This document shows, one piece after another, positions 1-8,125 of a stretch of 64,000 bases of DNA (position 1 is the first letter of the stretch; each line of letters opens with the position of its first letter). Both the position numbers and the translations under genes were made by a program. The stretch is from Peribacillus frigoritolerans (GTDB lineage Bacteria > Bacillota > Bacilli > Bacillales > DSM-1321). Where the stretch lies: positions 4,754,778-4,818,777 of the forward strand of contig NZ_KV440950.1 in assembly GCF_001636405.1 (NCBI RefSeq). Direction: 5' to 3'. The notes under the pieces are model-generated. The model was not told where the DNA came from, did no database searches, and worked only from the letters and a program-made list of their open reading frames with translations.

Positions 1-489
1 ATCCACCCATGCTTGAGCTTCTTTTTCTTTATTCAAAAGTTTACCGATTTCTACATGTTGTGTTAAATAGTCAACTTTTCCGTATGTATAAGTTACGGTT
101 GGAGCAATTTCCTTTAATTTATCGACATTTTTAATCGTCGATAAACCAATGATTAAATCCGGATTCAACTCGATGATCTTTTCCAGGTTTTCGTCCGTCA
201 CTTCTTCCACATCTTTTAACTCTTTAAAATTCGGGTTCATTTTAGACCAGGAATCAACCCCTACAAGGTTAACATCCAAAGCCATTACGTTACCTGCGAA
301 AGATGATAGTACTAAAACACGCTGAGGATCTGCGGGAACTTCAACAGGACCATTTTCAGATTGATACGTGATGGTACCTGATTTTTCTTTTTTGGAAGAG
401 GAGCTTTTTTCTTTTTCGGCTGACTCGTTACCACAAGCGCTAATAATTAACACTAAGAGCAGTATAAACGGAAACATTATCTTTTTCAT
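1..489 (-). CDS. Iron-siderophore ABC transporter substrate-binding lipoprotein (3' end outside window)
   Basis: The N-terminal 163 residues are visible and the gene runs off the left edge. The start is an ATG preceded by AAGGAGA at 9 nt. A signal peptide ends in a lipobox (I-S-A-C, lipid-modified Cys19), followed by a Ser/Lys/Glu-rich linker and the beginning of a periplasmic-binding fold with a 'P-Q-R-V-L-V-L' strand and a 'L-N-P-D-L-I-I-G' motif, typical of FecB/FhuD-class siderophore receptors. The protein should be tethered outside the membrane and deliver ferric siderophore to a permease. It overlaps the upstream ATPase gene by 50 bp, so the two are translationally coupled and share the Fur-controlled promoter. 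Permease genes are not in the window. The exact siderophore cannot be read. Confidence 0.88.
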   Translation of the reverse strand, partial: MKKIMFPFILLLVLIISACGNESAEKEKSSSSKKEKSGTITYQSENGPVEVPADPQRVLVLSSFAGNVMALDVNLVGVDSWSKMNPNFKELKDVEEVTDENLEKIIELNPDLIIGLSTIKNVDKLKEIAPTVTYTYGKVDYLTQHVEIGKLLNKEKEAQAWVD

Positions 490-1288
490 TTGTTGTCAAA
501 TCTCCTTTTAGTAAGTTGTATGTGCTGCACATTGGTTTGTTCGTTCGTTGATCTCGTCCGATTACCGCATCAATATGGAATACTTCCTTAAGAACATCAT
601 GAGTGATGACTTCTTCACAATCTCCTGCTTTGACTATTTCCCCGTCCTTTAAGGCAATGATATAGTCGGCAAAGCGAGCAGCTTGGTTTAAATCATGAAG
701 AACCATGACAATTGTACGTCCCTGTTCTACATTCAGCCTCTGTAATAATTCCAGAACCTCCAGCTGATGGGCCATATCCAAATAGGTGGTCGGCTCATCA
801 AGGAAGATGATTTCCGTTTCCTGGGCAAGGGCCATCGCAATCCAAACACGCTGGCGCTGACCTCCTGACAGAGCATCCACGGGACGGAACTTGAAGTCTT
901 TCGTGCCGGTCACTTCAAGTGCCCAATCAATCACATCATAGTCTTTCTGGGTCAGGCGCCCAAAACCTTTTTGATAGGGAAAGCGCCCATATGATACGAG
1001 CTCCCCAACCGTCAATCCGCTTGCACTCTCGGGTGTCTGCGGAAGTATGGCCATTTTTCTTGCAAGGATCTTAGTGCTTTCTTTTGAGATATTAACCCCA
1101 TCTAAAACAACCGTACCTGATTGATTTGGAATGATTCTGGTGATCGCTTTCAATAGTGTCGATTTCCCACATCCATTTGAACCGATGATCGTTGTGATTT
1201 TTTTATCTGGAATTTCCACACTGAGATCTTTTACAATTAAACGTTCACCATAACCAATATTCAAATTCTCTGTATATAGGCGAACCAT
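440..1288 (-). CDS. Iron-siderophore ABC transporter ATP-binding protein (FecE/YusV type)
   Basis: This 282-residue ATPase energises ferric-siderophore import. Walker A G-S-N-G-C-G-K-S-T lies at residues 36-44, the ABC signature L-S-G-G-Q near 140, and Walker B with its catalytic Glu in I-I-F-L-D-E-P-T near 160. It is close in length to B. subtilis YusV (about 275 aa), an ATPase shared by several siderophore systems lacking their own; that would fit the absence of permease genes here, although permeases could lie left of the window. The ATG has GGAGG 7 nt upstream. The 3' end overlaps the lipoprotein gene by 50 bp. It lies downstream of a sigma-A promoter and a near-perfect Fur box, so iron repression is expected. 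Confidence 0.93.
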   Translation of the reverse strand: MVRLYTENLNIGYGERLIVKDLSVEIPDKKITTIIGSNGCGKSTLLKAITRIIPNQSGTVVLDGVNISKESTKILARKMAILPQTPESASGLTVGELVSYGRFPYQKGFGRLTQKDYDVIDWALEVTGTKDFKFRPVDALSGGQRQRVWIAMALAQETEIIFLDEPTTYLDMAHQLEVLELLQRLNVEQGRTIVMVLHDLNQAARFADYIIALKDGEIVKAGDCEEVITHDVLKEVFHIDAVIGRDQRTNKPMCSTYNLLKGDLTTNEKDNVSVYTALSVNY

Positions 1289-1336
1289 TTTTTAACCTCC
1301 ATTTACTGAAAAAAATAGATAAGTAAAAACTCAAAT

Positions 1337-1355
1337 GAAAATGATTATCATTATC
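1337..1355 (-). promoter_or_regulatory. Fur box of the siderophore uptake operon
   Basis: On the minus strand the site reads GATAATGATAATCATTTTC, 18 of 19 matches to the classical Fur consensus. It lies just downstream of the -10 element and before the ATPase start, a position suited to repression by Fe-Fur. Confidence 0.9.
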
Positions 1356-1367
1356 CACTACTTAATT

Positions 1368-1396
1368 ACTATAATTCTATCTAAATATATTGTCAA
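1368..1396 (-). promoter_or_regulatory. Sigma-A promoter of the siderophore uptake operon
   Basis: TTGACA (1396-1391), a 17-bp spacer and TATAGT (1373-1368) form a near-consensus promoter reading toward the ATPase gene, with the Fur box immediately downstream. Confidence 0.8.
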
Positions 1397-1473
1397 TGGT
1401 AATTTCATGGTCATATAAGAAGAATTTCTGACAGGATTCTTGGGGCCGGTCCGTATTACCGACTGACAATGAA

Positions 1474-1506
1474 AACAAAGATCCCGGAGACGTTCCCGGG
1501 ATCTTT
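1474..1506 (-). terminator. Intrinsic terminator of nfrA
   Basis: A perfect 11-bp stem (AAAGATCCCGG at 1477-1487 with its complement at 1496-1506) is followed on the minus strand by TTTGTTTTC. It lies about 60 nt after the nfrA stop. Confidence 0.8.
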
Positions 1507-1566
1507 ACTGTTTGGCTCATACTCAGCACTTTGTCAAAAACCTTCCTAATAGGCCATTTTCATTAA

Positions 1567-2316
1567 TCAATGTTTCTTAAATCCTTGCTTCTCAACATAA
1601 TCTTTCATGTACAGCCTGCTTTTCTTTCCAAGCATTCCTGCCATTTGCCCGGTCCAGGTGTCTTTTCGTTTACCTTTACTCCGAAGCTCATAATAACTGG
1701 AAATCGTTTCATTATACTCTTCAAGTTGTCCGATGAACTCTTGCTTATCCCCCTGATATCCATTTTCATGATAAATATTGGCCAACGGCAAACGCGGCTT
1801 TTTATCCGAACGGTTTTTCGGATATCCGACCGCTAGAGCGAATAATGGTATAACACGATGCGGTATATTCAAAATCGCTGACACTTCCGGGAGATTATTG
1901 CGGATCCCGCCTATATAGCAAATGCCTAGATCCATCGATTCTGCCGCCAATGCTGCATTTTGGGCCGCTAGAGCCGCGTCAATACAGGCAACCATGAATT
2001 TCTCGGTACTTTCAATCGATTCGGACAGGTCCGTGTTTTCCATTTCGGAAACCATATCCTGACGATATAAATCGGCGCAAAAGACGAATAGATGTCCATT
2101 CTTCTCTACATATGACTGTGGTCCAGCAAGTTCGGCAAGCTTGGCTTTCTTTTCCGGGTCGGTTACCCCTATGATTGAATACGCTTGAATATAACTTGAA
2201 GTCGATGCAGCTTGGGCACATTCCACAATCGTATTGATTTGCTCCCCAGACAATAACTTGTCCTCAAAAGAACGAATGGAACGGTGATCTAAAATCCTCT
2301 CAATAATGTTATTCAA
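1567..2316 (-). CDS. nfrA: FMN-dependent NADPH oxidoreductase / nitroreductase (NfrA1 type)
   Basis: The product (about 249 aa) is an NfsA/Frp-family flavoprotein that uses NADPH to reduce nitro compounds, quinones or flavin in the cytosol. It begins with the family's 'H-R-S-I-R-S-F' FMN phosphate-binding motif, contains 'A-A-S-T-S-S-Y-I-Q-A-Y-S-I-I-G-V' and 'G-I-C-Y-I-G-G-I-R-N', and ends 'K-G-F-K-K-H', close to B. subtilis NfrA1 (YwcG) as I recall it. I chose the TTG at 2316 over the GTG at 2325 because AGGGGTGG sits 5 nt upstream of it and the protein then starts M-N-N-I-I-E like the homologue. Its own terminator follows, so it is probably monocistronic. Confidence 0.88.
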   Translation of the reverse strand: MNNIIERILDHRSIRSFEDKLLSGEQINTIVECAQAASTSSYIQAYSIIGVTDPEKKAKLAELAGPQSYVEKNGHLFVFCADLYRQDMVSEMENTDLSESIESTEKFMVACIDAALAAQNAALAAESMDLGICYIGGIRNNLPEVSAILNIPHRVIPLFALAVGYPKNRSDKKPRLPLANIYHENGYQGDKQEFIGQLEEYNETISSYYELRSKGKRKDTWTGQMAGMLGKKSRLYMKDYVEKQGFKKH

Positions 2317-2347
2317 TGCTCCCACCCCTAAAGAATATGTAAAGTAT

Positions 2348-2380
2348 CCATCATCGGGGCTGAAATGCCCCCGATGACAG
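2348..2380 (-). terminator. Hairpin after trmL
   Basis: TCATCGGGG (2351-2359) pairs perfectly with CCCCGATGA (2369-2377), 15 nt beyond the trmL stop. There is no good T-tract, so it is a weak terminator or a 3' stabilising hairpin. Confidence 0.5.
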
Positions 2381-2392
2381 TATTGATGAAAC

Positions 2393-2881
2393 TCAACCTT
2401 TTGTTTTCAAATCCAATTCACGGTAATTTTGTTGTCTAAGTGCTTCATAAACCAAGATGGCTGCCGTGTTCGACAGATTAAGGGAACGTACTTTATCCGT
2501 CATTGGAATCCTCAGGCACCGATCCATATTTTCTTGGATCAGATCTTTCGGGAGACCCGTCGTTTCACGGCCAAAAATGAAGAATATCTCACTTTCTTGA
2601 TCACTGTAATCGAAGCTGGAATGCGGCTGCTCCCCAAATTTCGTCAAGTAATAAAATTCACCGCCGGCGTTTCTTTCAAAAAACTCTTCTAACGAATCAT
2701 AATAATGGATCTTTACATTCTCCCAGTAATCGAGCCCGGCCCGTTTGAGCTGTTTGTCATCCGTCGAGAAACCGAGCGGGCGAATGAGATGTAAAGACGT
2801 ATCCGTCCCTGCACATGTTCTTGCGATATTTCCTGTATTTGCTGGAATCTGTGGTTGATATAAAACTACATGTATTGACAC
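2393..2881 (-). CDS. trmL: tRNA (cytidine(34)-2'-O)-methyltransferase, SPOUT family
   Basis: A 162-residue SPOUT methyltransferase that 2'-O-methylates the wobble nucleotide of tRNA-Leu isoacceptors in the cytosol. The diagnostic motifs are all visible: 'Q-P-Q-I-P-A-N-T-G-N-I-A-R-T' (9-22), 'F-G-R-E-T-T-G-L-P' in the middle, and the trefoil-knot loop 'R-S-L-N-L-S-N-T-A-A-I-L-V-Y-E' near the C-terminus. Length matches YibK/TrmL/CspR. The start is a GTG with AGAGGTG 8 nt upstream; a nearby ATG is in another frame. It is transcribed in the same direction as nfrA but a hairpin separates them. Confidence 0.93.
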   Translation of the reverse strand: MSIHVVLYQPQIPANTGNIARTCAGTDTSLHLIRPLGFSTDDKQLKRAGLDYWENVKIHYYDSLEEFFERNAGGEFYYLTKFGEQPHSSFDYSDQESEIFFIFGRETTGLPKDLIQENMDRCLRIPMTDKVRSLNLSNTAAILVYEALRQQNYRELDLKTKG

Positions 2882-2948
2882 TTCATTTTCACCTCTAGTT
2901 TGAACTTCACCTTAATTATAGCATTAAACAAAAAAGACTAAAAACCTA

Positions 2949-3812
2949 TCACCCTCCATCCAAAATCACAAAGAATTTATAAACGATGTTCGGTGTATAT
3001 CTGGTTGAATCCTCATACGTCCAATATCGGTGACGGCTGTTCATCGTATGTGCATTCACAAGCGGCATCCCGTCCTGATCCTTCGCCGTTACAATCAAGT
3101 TATGGTCAAACCGTCCGTCCCCTTCGAAATCTATGCAGAGGATATCGCCCAAATTCAATTCCTTGGCCGACTCCACCTGCTTTGTCCTGATGGCATTCCC
3201 GGCTTTAAGCAGATGATATAAAGAATGGGCTGTCGTCCATGTATAACTCCAGCTTTTCCCCCTTATCCACCAGCCCTTACTTTTATTTGGCGCCCCCCAC
3301 ATCGGTATTCCCCCTGCATGTAAACATTGTGAAATGTAATTCGTACAATCATCGGTGAATTTATAATAAGCCGGATTGAATTCATTCCACCAACGCTCGG
3401 CATATTGAACGGCCTTCATTCGATCATACCTATATGCGAGACGATCTGCGCCTGGATCACATTTTGGCGGTGCCTCTTCGGTTTCAAAGCTGGGAATCAA
3501 CTCATTTTCATCCACTATATACCCATTTCTAAACCGTGCCTCCCTTTCTTCCAGTTCTTCTTCTATATAAAATGAATCTTCCTGTTTCAATAGATATTGC
3601 AGATGGACATGATAGGTCAGGACTGTATCCCTGTCTTCCTTTCTCTTCGAATGTACCTTGCCTGCCGCATTCACCCGAACAATTTCGGCGGCGCGGTTCC
3701 TCAACATTTTCTTCTTCAAATGTAACTTCCTTTCACCCCGTTCCAGATCATCTGTAGTATAAAACTCCACTCTTTCTTGTAAAAGGCGTTGCAATTGTTC
3801 CCTCAAGTTCAT
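2949..3812 (-). CDS. Putative amidase-domain protein (YhbB-like)
   Basis: About 287 residues. The C-terminal half matches the putative amidase domain seen in B. subtilis YhbB: 'W-W-N-E-F-N-P-A-Y-Y' followed by 'D-D-C-T-N-Y-I-S-Q-C-L-H-A-G-G', whose first Cys is the likely nucleophile, then 'W-S-Y-T-W', 'G-D-I-L-C-I-D' and 'H-N-L-I-V-T-A', with the His as likely catalytic base. The N-terminal half is charged and helical, with no signal peptide. The ATG at 3812 follows AAGGAGG by only 2 nt; the TTG at 3806 is better spaced, so the true start may be either. A longer reading from 3869 would place the Shine-Dalgarno inside the gene. In B. subtilis yhbA and yhbB are neighbours as here. Substrate unknown, probably a peptide or cell-wall fragment. 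Confidence 0.8.
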   Translation of the reverse strand: MNLREQLQRLLQERVEFYTTDDLERGERKLHLKKKMLRNRAAEIVRVNAAGKVHSKRKEDRDTVLTYHVHLQYLLKQEDSFYIEEELEEREARFRNGYIVDENELIPSFETEEAPPKCDPGADRLAYRYDRMKAVQYAERWWNEFNPAYYKFTDDCTNYISQCLHAGGIPMWGAPNKSKGWWIRGKSWSYTWTTAHSLYHLLKAGNAIRTKQVESAKELNLGDILCIDFEGDGRFDHNLIVTAKDQDGMPLVNAHTMNSRHRYWTYEDSTRYTPNIVYKFFVILDGG

Positions 3813-3952
3813 GCCCTCCTTCTTACCATCTATGCTAATGTGTATGTACGAGGGCATGGACAAAAACACAACTTCATAAATGTGGGAGTTTCAATCCTCC
3901 ATAATGAAACTTTTTATAAAGATTTTCCTTGAAGCACCCGAAATATCTTAAG

Positions 3953-3987
3953 CAAAAAAGCCGCCCCGTTATATTTACGAGGCGGCT
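3953..3987 (-). terminator. Intrinsic terminator of queG
   Basis: AGCCGCC (3959-3965) pairs with GGCGGCT (3981-3987), followed on the minus strand by TTTTTT. It lies 13 nt after the queG stop. Confidence 0.88.
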
Positions 3988-3999
3988 GCATTTTAAATA

Positions 4000-5139
4000 T
4001 TATTTTGTTTCCAAGGTAAACTGCAGTCCTTTCTCAATTTCCGCCAATACCTCTTCATCCTTTTCCTTCATTCGTGCTTCTTCCAATGCGGAAACAGCCT
4101 GCTCCCGGCCAATTTTCCCAACTGCCCAGGCCGCCGTCCCCCTGATGACGGGTCGCGGATCATTCTTCATGACCTGTATCAATAGAGGCAATGCCGTTTC
4201 ATCTTTGAAATGGGCCAATGCTAAAATGGCATTTCGTTGGATTGGTTTTTTACCGCGCCAAGAGCCAGATACATGGCCGTATGTCTCTTTGAAGTCCCGA
4301 TTTGAAATCGTAAGCAGGGGTTTTAACAGCGGTTTCGCCAGCTCGGGATCGGGTTCCATCTCTTCATGAAAATGAAAATCCATTCCTTTGTTTTTCGGAC
4401 AAACGGTCTGGCATGTATCACATCCATACAAACGATTGCCTATTTTCGTCCTGAACTCATCCGGAAGGAAACCTTTTGTCTGTGTCAAGAACGCAATGCA
4501 ACGCTTGGAATTTAGCTGCCCGCCCTGAACGAGCGCTCCAGTCGGGCAAACATCGACACATTTATTGCATGTCCCGCATTGATCTTCCATCGGTTGATCC
4601 GGTTCAAACGGCAGGTTGGTGATCATATCTCCCAAGTATACATAAGACCCGAACTCAGGTGTGATGATCATACTGTTTTTTGCACTCCAGCCAATACCTG
4701 CACGCTCAGCCACTGCCCTATCTGATAACTCACCCGTATCAACCATGGACTTCATCATTGCCCCTGGCACTTTATCTTTAATGAAATTCTCAAGTAACTG
4801 CAATTTATTACGGAGAACGGTATGATAATCCGTTCCCCAAGACGCCCGGCAAAAGATCCCGCGGCGTTCACTTTTTGTACTTTGCGGAGCATCCTTCAAT
4901 TTCGAAGGATAAGCAAGCGCAATCGAAATGATGGATTGCGGTTTATCGAATATCAATTCAGGCCTTACCCTTTTTTCTATATCGGCTTCTTCAAACCCTG
5001 ACTGGTAATCCAGTTCCTGTTGACGTATCAGCCGACCTTTCAGTTCGGTGAAAGCCGTAGCCGAAGTAAAGCCGATTTTATCGATGCCGATTTCCTTACT
5101 ATATAAAATCACTTCTTGCTTGAATGCGTTCATATCCAT
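4000..5139 (-). CDS. queG: Epoxyqueuosine reductase (YhbA/QueG)
   Basis: The product (about 379 aa) catalyses the last step of queuosine synthesis, cobalamin-dependent reduction of epoxyqueuosine in tRNA anticodons. 'D-T-G-E-L-S-D-R-A-V-A-E-R-A-G-I-G-W' near residue 140 carries the family's catalytic Asp region. Two [4Fe-4S] motifs follow: C-G-T-C-N-K-C-V-D-V-C-P and C-D-T-C-Q-T-V-C-P. The last about 80 residues are HEAT-like repeats ('A-I-L-A-L-A-H-F-K', 'G-T-A-A-W-A-V-G-K-I') for tRNA contact, as in the long Gram-positive form. I chose the ATG at 5139 because AGGTG lies 6 nt upstream; a GTG at 5148 is less suited. Other queuosine genes are not in the window. Confidence 0.94.
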   Translation of the reverse strand: MDMNAFKQEVILYSKEIGIDKIGFTSATAFTELKGRLIRQQELDYQSGFEEADIEKRVRPELIFDKPQSIISIALAYPSKLKDAPQSTKSERRGIFCRASWGTDYHTVLRNKLQLLENFIKDKVPGAMMKSMVDTGELSDRAVAERAGIGWSAKNSMIITPEFGSYVYLGDMITNLPFEPDQPMEDQCGTCNKCVDVCPTGALVQGGQLNSKRCIAFLTQTKGFLPDEFRTKIGNRLYGCDTCQTVCPKNKGMDFHFHEEMEPDPELAKPLLKPLLTISNRDFKETYGHVSGSWRGKKPIQRNAILALAHFKDETALPLLIQVMKNDPRPVIRGTAAWAVGKIGREQAVSALEEARMKEKDEEVLAEIEKGLQFTLETK

Positions 5140-5244
5140 ATTAATCACCTACGTTCATTCAGTATTCCCATTGAAGCTTGAATCCATTTCAAACCATTGC
5201 TATCTATGATAAACTAATTGCAATCATTTTTGGAGGTGAAACGG

Positions 5245-5913
5245 TTGGAAATTACCGTATCAGCTAATCTTAGCAGTAAAATCCCTGAATTCAAAGCCGG
5301 GGTCATTACATATGAAAACATCGAAGTCGGTCCCTCCCCGCAAATGGTGAAAGGAAGACTTCAACTATTTCAGGAAGCTCTATTCTTCGACCTTGAAGAA
5401 AAGGAATTGACCGACTTTTCCGGCATTAAAGTGTGGCGGGAAATTTTCAAGGCTACAGGAACAAACCCGTCACGGTATCGTCCCTCCGTGGAAGCCCTAT
5501 ACCGCCGCGTGAAAAAACAGAATTACTTGACACCAATCCATTCGGCCATCGATTTGAATAACTTCTTCTCACTGTTATATGAAGTTCCGATCGGCATTTA
5601 TGATGCTGAAAAATTAACGGGAGACATCTCGATTAAGATTGGCGAGGGGGCAGATGGGTATGACGGTTTGAACGGTCGCTTCAATTCCATGGAAAATATG
5701 ATTACCTCAGCCGATCATGCTGGCGCATTCGGAAGTCCCTACGTTGATTCAGAACGCACGAAAGTCACTGAGGAAACGAAAAAAGCCATCCAAATCATTT
5801 ATTTACAACCCAATACTTCAACCACGGAAGCAAATCAGCTAACGAAATCCTTGATGGACATGTTCCTTGAAATCCACGGTGGTGAAGGGACTTACTCGGT
5901 TATGGAAGGATAA
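5245..5913 (+). CDS. B3/B4 tRNA-binding domain protein (PheT editing-domain homologue)
   Basis: About 222 residues forming a free-standing B3/B4 domain, the fold that in phenylalanyl-tRNA synthetase beta removes mischarged Tyr. Visible family features are 'W-R-E-I-F-K-A-T-G-T-N-P-S-R-Y-R-P-S-V-E-A-L', 'N-Y-L-T-P-I-H-S-A-I-D-L-N-N' and 'G-S-P-Y-V-D-S-E-R-T-K-V'. Such proteins are thought to edit aminoacyl-tRNA or bind free tRNA; the substrate here is unknown. The start is TTG at 5245 because GGAGGTG sits 6 nt upstream; an upstream in-frame TTG at 5218 has the ribosome site inside it. It is divergent from queG and followed by a strong terminator. Confidence 0.82.
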   Translation: MEITVSANLSSKIPEFKAGVITYENIEVGPSPQMVKGRLQLFQEALFFDLEEKELTDFSGIKVWREIFKATGTNPSRYRPSVEALYRRVKKQNYLTPIHSAIDLNNFFSLLYEVPIGIYDAEKLTGDISIKIGEGADGYDGLNGRFNSMENMITSADHAGAFGSPYVDSERTKVTEETKKAIQIIYLQPNTSTTEANQLTKSLMDMFLEIHGGEGTYSVMEG

Positions 5914-5923
5914 TTACGGAAAT

Positions 5924-5955
5924 AAACCCTTTCCACAATCGGAAGGGGTTTTTTC
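5924..5955 (+). terminator. Intrinsic terminator of the B3/B4 gene
   Basis: AACCCTTTCC (5925-5934) pairs with GGAAGGGGTT (5941-5950) through one G-T pair, followed by TTTTTT, 11 nt after the stop. Confidence 0.88.
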
Positions 5956-6008
5956 ATTATTGTTCCACTTAATAAAACCAGTGAAAAAGGTTCTTAAAAT
6001 TTTCTTTT

Positions 6009-6625
6009 CAGTCGATTCCAGAAATCCGCTCCCTTTCCGCCGACTGTCTGCCAAGCCTCCTCGACGTAAACGTCTCCGGGGTCTCGGCTAGCCAGTTATT
6101 GGAATGTCCCATATTTCTTCCATCCTTTAAGGATTAATGTAAAAAACCTCAAGGATCACCTCGTCTTAAACTTGGTTCGGGAAAAGTCCAGCCTATAGGT
6201 ATTCTTAAATTACATTTCAGTCGATTCCAGAAATCCGCTCCCTTTCCGCCGACTGTCTGCCAAGCCTCCTCGACGTAAACGTCTCCGGGGCCTCGGCTAG
6301 CCAGTTACTCGGCAGGAGTGTCGCATATTTCTTCCATCTTTTAAGGATTAATGTAAAAAACCTCAAGGATCACCCCGTCTTAAACTTGGTTCGGGAAAAG
6401 TCCAGCCTACAGGTATTCTTAAATTACATTTCAGTCGATTCCAGAAATCCGCTCCCTTTCCGCCGACTGTCTGCCAAGCCTCCTCGACGTAAACGTCTCC
6501 GGAGCCTCGGCTAGCCAGTTTTCGGCAGGAGTGTCGCAACTTTCTTCCATCCAATTAAGGAGTATTGGAAAAAATATGAAAGATAAATTAGTCTTAAACA
6601 TGGTTCGTGATGAAACCGGCCTGCA
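6009..6625 (-). repeat. Three tandem copies of an about 210-bp intergenic repeat
   Basis: A core beginning CAGTCGATTCCAGAAATCCG occurs at 6009, 6218 and 6432 (periods 209 and 214 bp) and each time ends in GGCTAGCCAGTT about 90 bp later. The linkers between cores are also shared ('TTCTTCCATC', 'TTAAGGATTAATGTAAAAAA', 'TCTTAAACTTGGTTCGGGAA'), so whole units were duplicated. The third linker has diverged. On the minus strand each core contains CGAGGAGGCT and GGCGGAAAGG, relating it to the repeats at 6651 and 13611. No credible open reading frame uses this stretch; open frames across it are accidental. Confidence 0.9.
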
Positions 6626-6650
6626 GTTTTTTCTTTTAAAACACAAAGTT

Positions 6651-6768
6651 GATTGGAACGTAAGGTACGAGACTCCTGCGGGAAAAGCGTGGCATGTGAG
6701 ACCCCGCAGGCGCGCCGAGGAGGCTCCCGCCCGCCCGCGGAAAGCGAGTGCCTGAAGTGGAAATCAAC
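6651..6768 (+). repeat. Dispersed GC-rich intergenic repeat, copy B1
   Basis: The unit starts GATTGGAACG and carries ACGAGACTCCTGCGGGAAAA, GACCCCGCAGGCG, CGAGGAGGCT and CGCGGAAAGCGAGTGCCTGA, ending AAATCAACC. CTGCGGG and CCCGCAG can pair. Very similar sequences are common between genes in many Bacillaceae. It repeats at 6864 and 13611. Confidence 0.88.
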
Positions 6769-6863
6769 CTTCCCATTTTACAAACCCACAGAAAAAAGAC
6801 TGTCGGCAAACAACTATTATCTAGTTTGTAGACAAAAGGGTTCTATCAAAATAAAACAAAGTA

Positions 6864-6979
6864 AATTGGAACGTACGGTACGAGACTCCTGCGGGGAAAG
6901 CGTGGCCAAGGGAGACACCGAAGGCGAGAGCCAAGGGCGGACCGCCCGCGGAAAGCGAGTGCCTGTAGTGGAATCAACG
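6864..6979 (+). repeat. Dispersed GC-rich intergenic repeat, copy B2
   Basis: Second copy of the 6651 unit, with the same ends (ATTGGAACG ... ATCAACG) but a diverged middle where the pairing arms are less complementary. The flank GACAAAAGGGTTCTATC upstream of it is also found before the copy at 13611. Confidence 0.85.
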
Positions 6980-7017
6980 ATCAGATTTGCTAACCCTCAA
7001 AAACACTTTCCGTTTTA

Positions 7018-7102
7018 CCCCAGAAATTCATTCCCTTCCCTCCGACTGTCTGCGAAGCCTCATCAAAGCAAACGTCTCCGAGGTCCCGGCTAGCCGATTT
7101 GC
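7018..7102 (-). repeat. Degenerate copy of the 6009-type repeat
   Basis: Shares CCAGAAAT, CTTTCC/CTTCCC, GACTGTCTGC, AAACGTCTCCG and CGGCTAGCC with the tandem repeats at 6009-6520 but with many substitutions; an older copy. Confidence 0.7.
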
Positions 7103-7179
7103 AATGGTTACCTTCTGCCTTTCGATTGATAATCAACGATGCTACATAAGCCTGGCACGCCTTTCTCTTCCCCATTAGC

Positions 7180-7247
7180 AAAAAAAGCACAAACTTATTC
7201 AAACTGATTCTACTAAAATAGTTAATCATATTGACTAAGTTTGTGCT
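7180..7247 (-). terminator. Long-loop terminator-like inverted repeat
   Basis: AGCACAAACTTA (7186-7197) and TAAGTTTGTGCT (7236-7247) form a perfect 12-bp stem with a 38-nt loop, followed on the minus strand by seven T residues. It could end the transcript that begins upstream of the tRNA-Gly gene. Confidence 0.6.
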
Positions 7248-7446
7248 GCATCGAAATCCCCACACTCCCGGATGAAGGATTAATCAAAAATTTTTTGGGT
7301 ATGACATACTGTATTACCGCTTCGATGAAATGCAGGCAATTTGGACAATAAAAAAATCCCACTGTAAACAGTAGAATTCTTGTAATAATATTTAAACGCA
7401 AAGCTTCGTTCTCCAGGTAACGAAACCCTACGTTATGAGTATGTAT

Positions 7447-7520
7447 TGGAGCGGGTGAAGGGAATCGAACCCTCATCATCAGCTTGGAAGGCTGAGGTTT
7501 TACCACTAAACTACACCCGC
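7447..7520 (-). tRNA. tRNA-Gly (anticodon TCC)
   Basis: A 74-nt gene with CCA encoded. The acceptor stem GCGGGTG pairs with CACCCGC, the D-loop has TGGTAAA, the anticodon loop reads C-T-TCC-A-A, and the T-arm has GGTTCGATTCC. The sequence appears nearly identical to the Bacillus tRNA-Gly(UCC) as I recall it. It stands alone, not in an rRNA or tRNA cluster. A short hairpin with seven T residues follows at 7350-7372. Confidence 0.97.
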
Positions 7521-7663
7521 ATATCCTTGTAGAAGTTTGTCGAATTACCAATCAACAAAATTAATTATATAGTTTAATGTGAAAAAATGCAATAGTTTTT
7601 TTAAAAAAAATTAATAATTAGCGTATTGTAACGTTAATATATTCATTCACTCTAGTAAGTATG

Positions 7664-7693
7664 TTAAAAAGTCCTCTGATTCAGAGAACTTTT
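7664..7693 (-). terminator. Terminator of the 7712 gene
   Basis: An AAAAGTcCTCTGA / TCAGAGaACTTTT near-palindrome lies 20 nt beyond the stop at 7712, with A-runs and T-runs on both sides, so it may work in both directions. Confidence 0.7.
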
Positions 7694-7711
7694 TTCATCC
7701 TATATGATGAT

Positions 7712-8125
7712 TTAAGACCAAATGACTTCCATTAAACGCGGATAAACCTGTTGTGCCGTTTCAAGCAGCATGATTAACTTCCTGAACGCCAGATCCGGTA
7801 CGATATCCCCCTCGATGGAGAATGAATAACGAATCGAAATGGTCCCATTTTCTTCATAAAGCTTGGAATACCTGAAATTAGCATTAAATTCATTTAACAG
7901 TGTATGTACATCCTGCTTCTTTTCAGGGTTCTTCAACTCGGCGACATTAAAGCAAAATAAGTCCGCCACATTTTCATCTTGATTGAAAGCAAATACTAAA
8001 AGGACCTTCCACCCGTCCTTTAACTTTTGCTCGGCTCTAAAAAAGGTGGTGCCATCTTCATTCAACTCATTCATATAGATTTTCTCACTAGTTAAAAAAT
8101 CACGAAATTTAGCAACGTTTGACAT
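7712..8125 (-). CDS. Small YbjN-like protein of unknown function
   Basis: A 137-residue acidic cytosolic protein without signal peptide or membrane segment. Its alternating strands and helices ('F-F-R-A-E-Q-K-L-K-D-G-W-K-V-L-L-V-F', 'L-L-N-E-F-N-A-N-F-R-Y-S-K-L-Y', 'I-S-I-R-Y-S-F-S-I-E-G-D') resemble the YbjN / type III secretion chaperone-like fold, and 'L-N-E-F-N-x-x-F-R-Y-x-K' is a common feature there. No catalytic motif is visible. The ATG has GAAAGGTGATG 6 nt upstream. It lies alone between the tRNA-Gly and yfmJ with its own terminator. The family assignment is inferred from pattern, not confirmed. Confidence 0.7.
   Translation of the reverse strand: MSNVAKFRDFLTSEKIYMNELNEDGTTFFRAEQKLKDGWKVLLVFAFNQDENVADLFCFNVAELKNPEKKQDVHTLLNEFNANFRYSKLYEENGTISIRYSFSIEGDIVPDLAFRKLIMLLETAQQVYPRLMEVIWS

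Noticed and set aside
5990..7265. Several open frames of 60-146 codons on both strands across the repeat region
   Set aside because: They follow the GC-rich repeats, lack ribosome sites, and the translations are low-complexity artefacts repeated with the DNA repeat.
7222..7551. Minus-strand open frame of 109 codons
   Set aside because: It runs straight through the tRNA-Gly gene.
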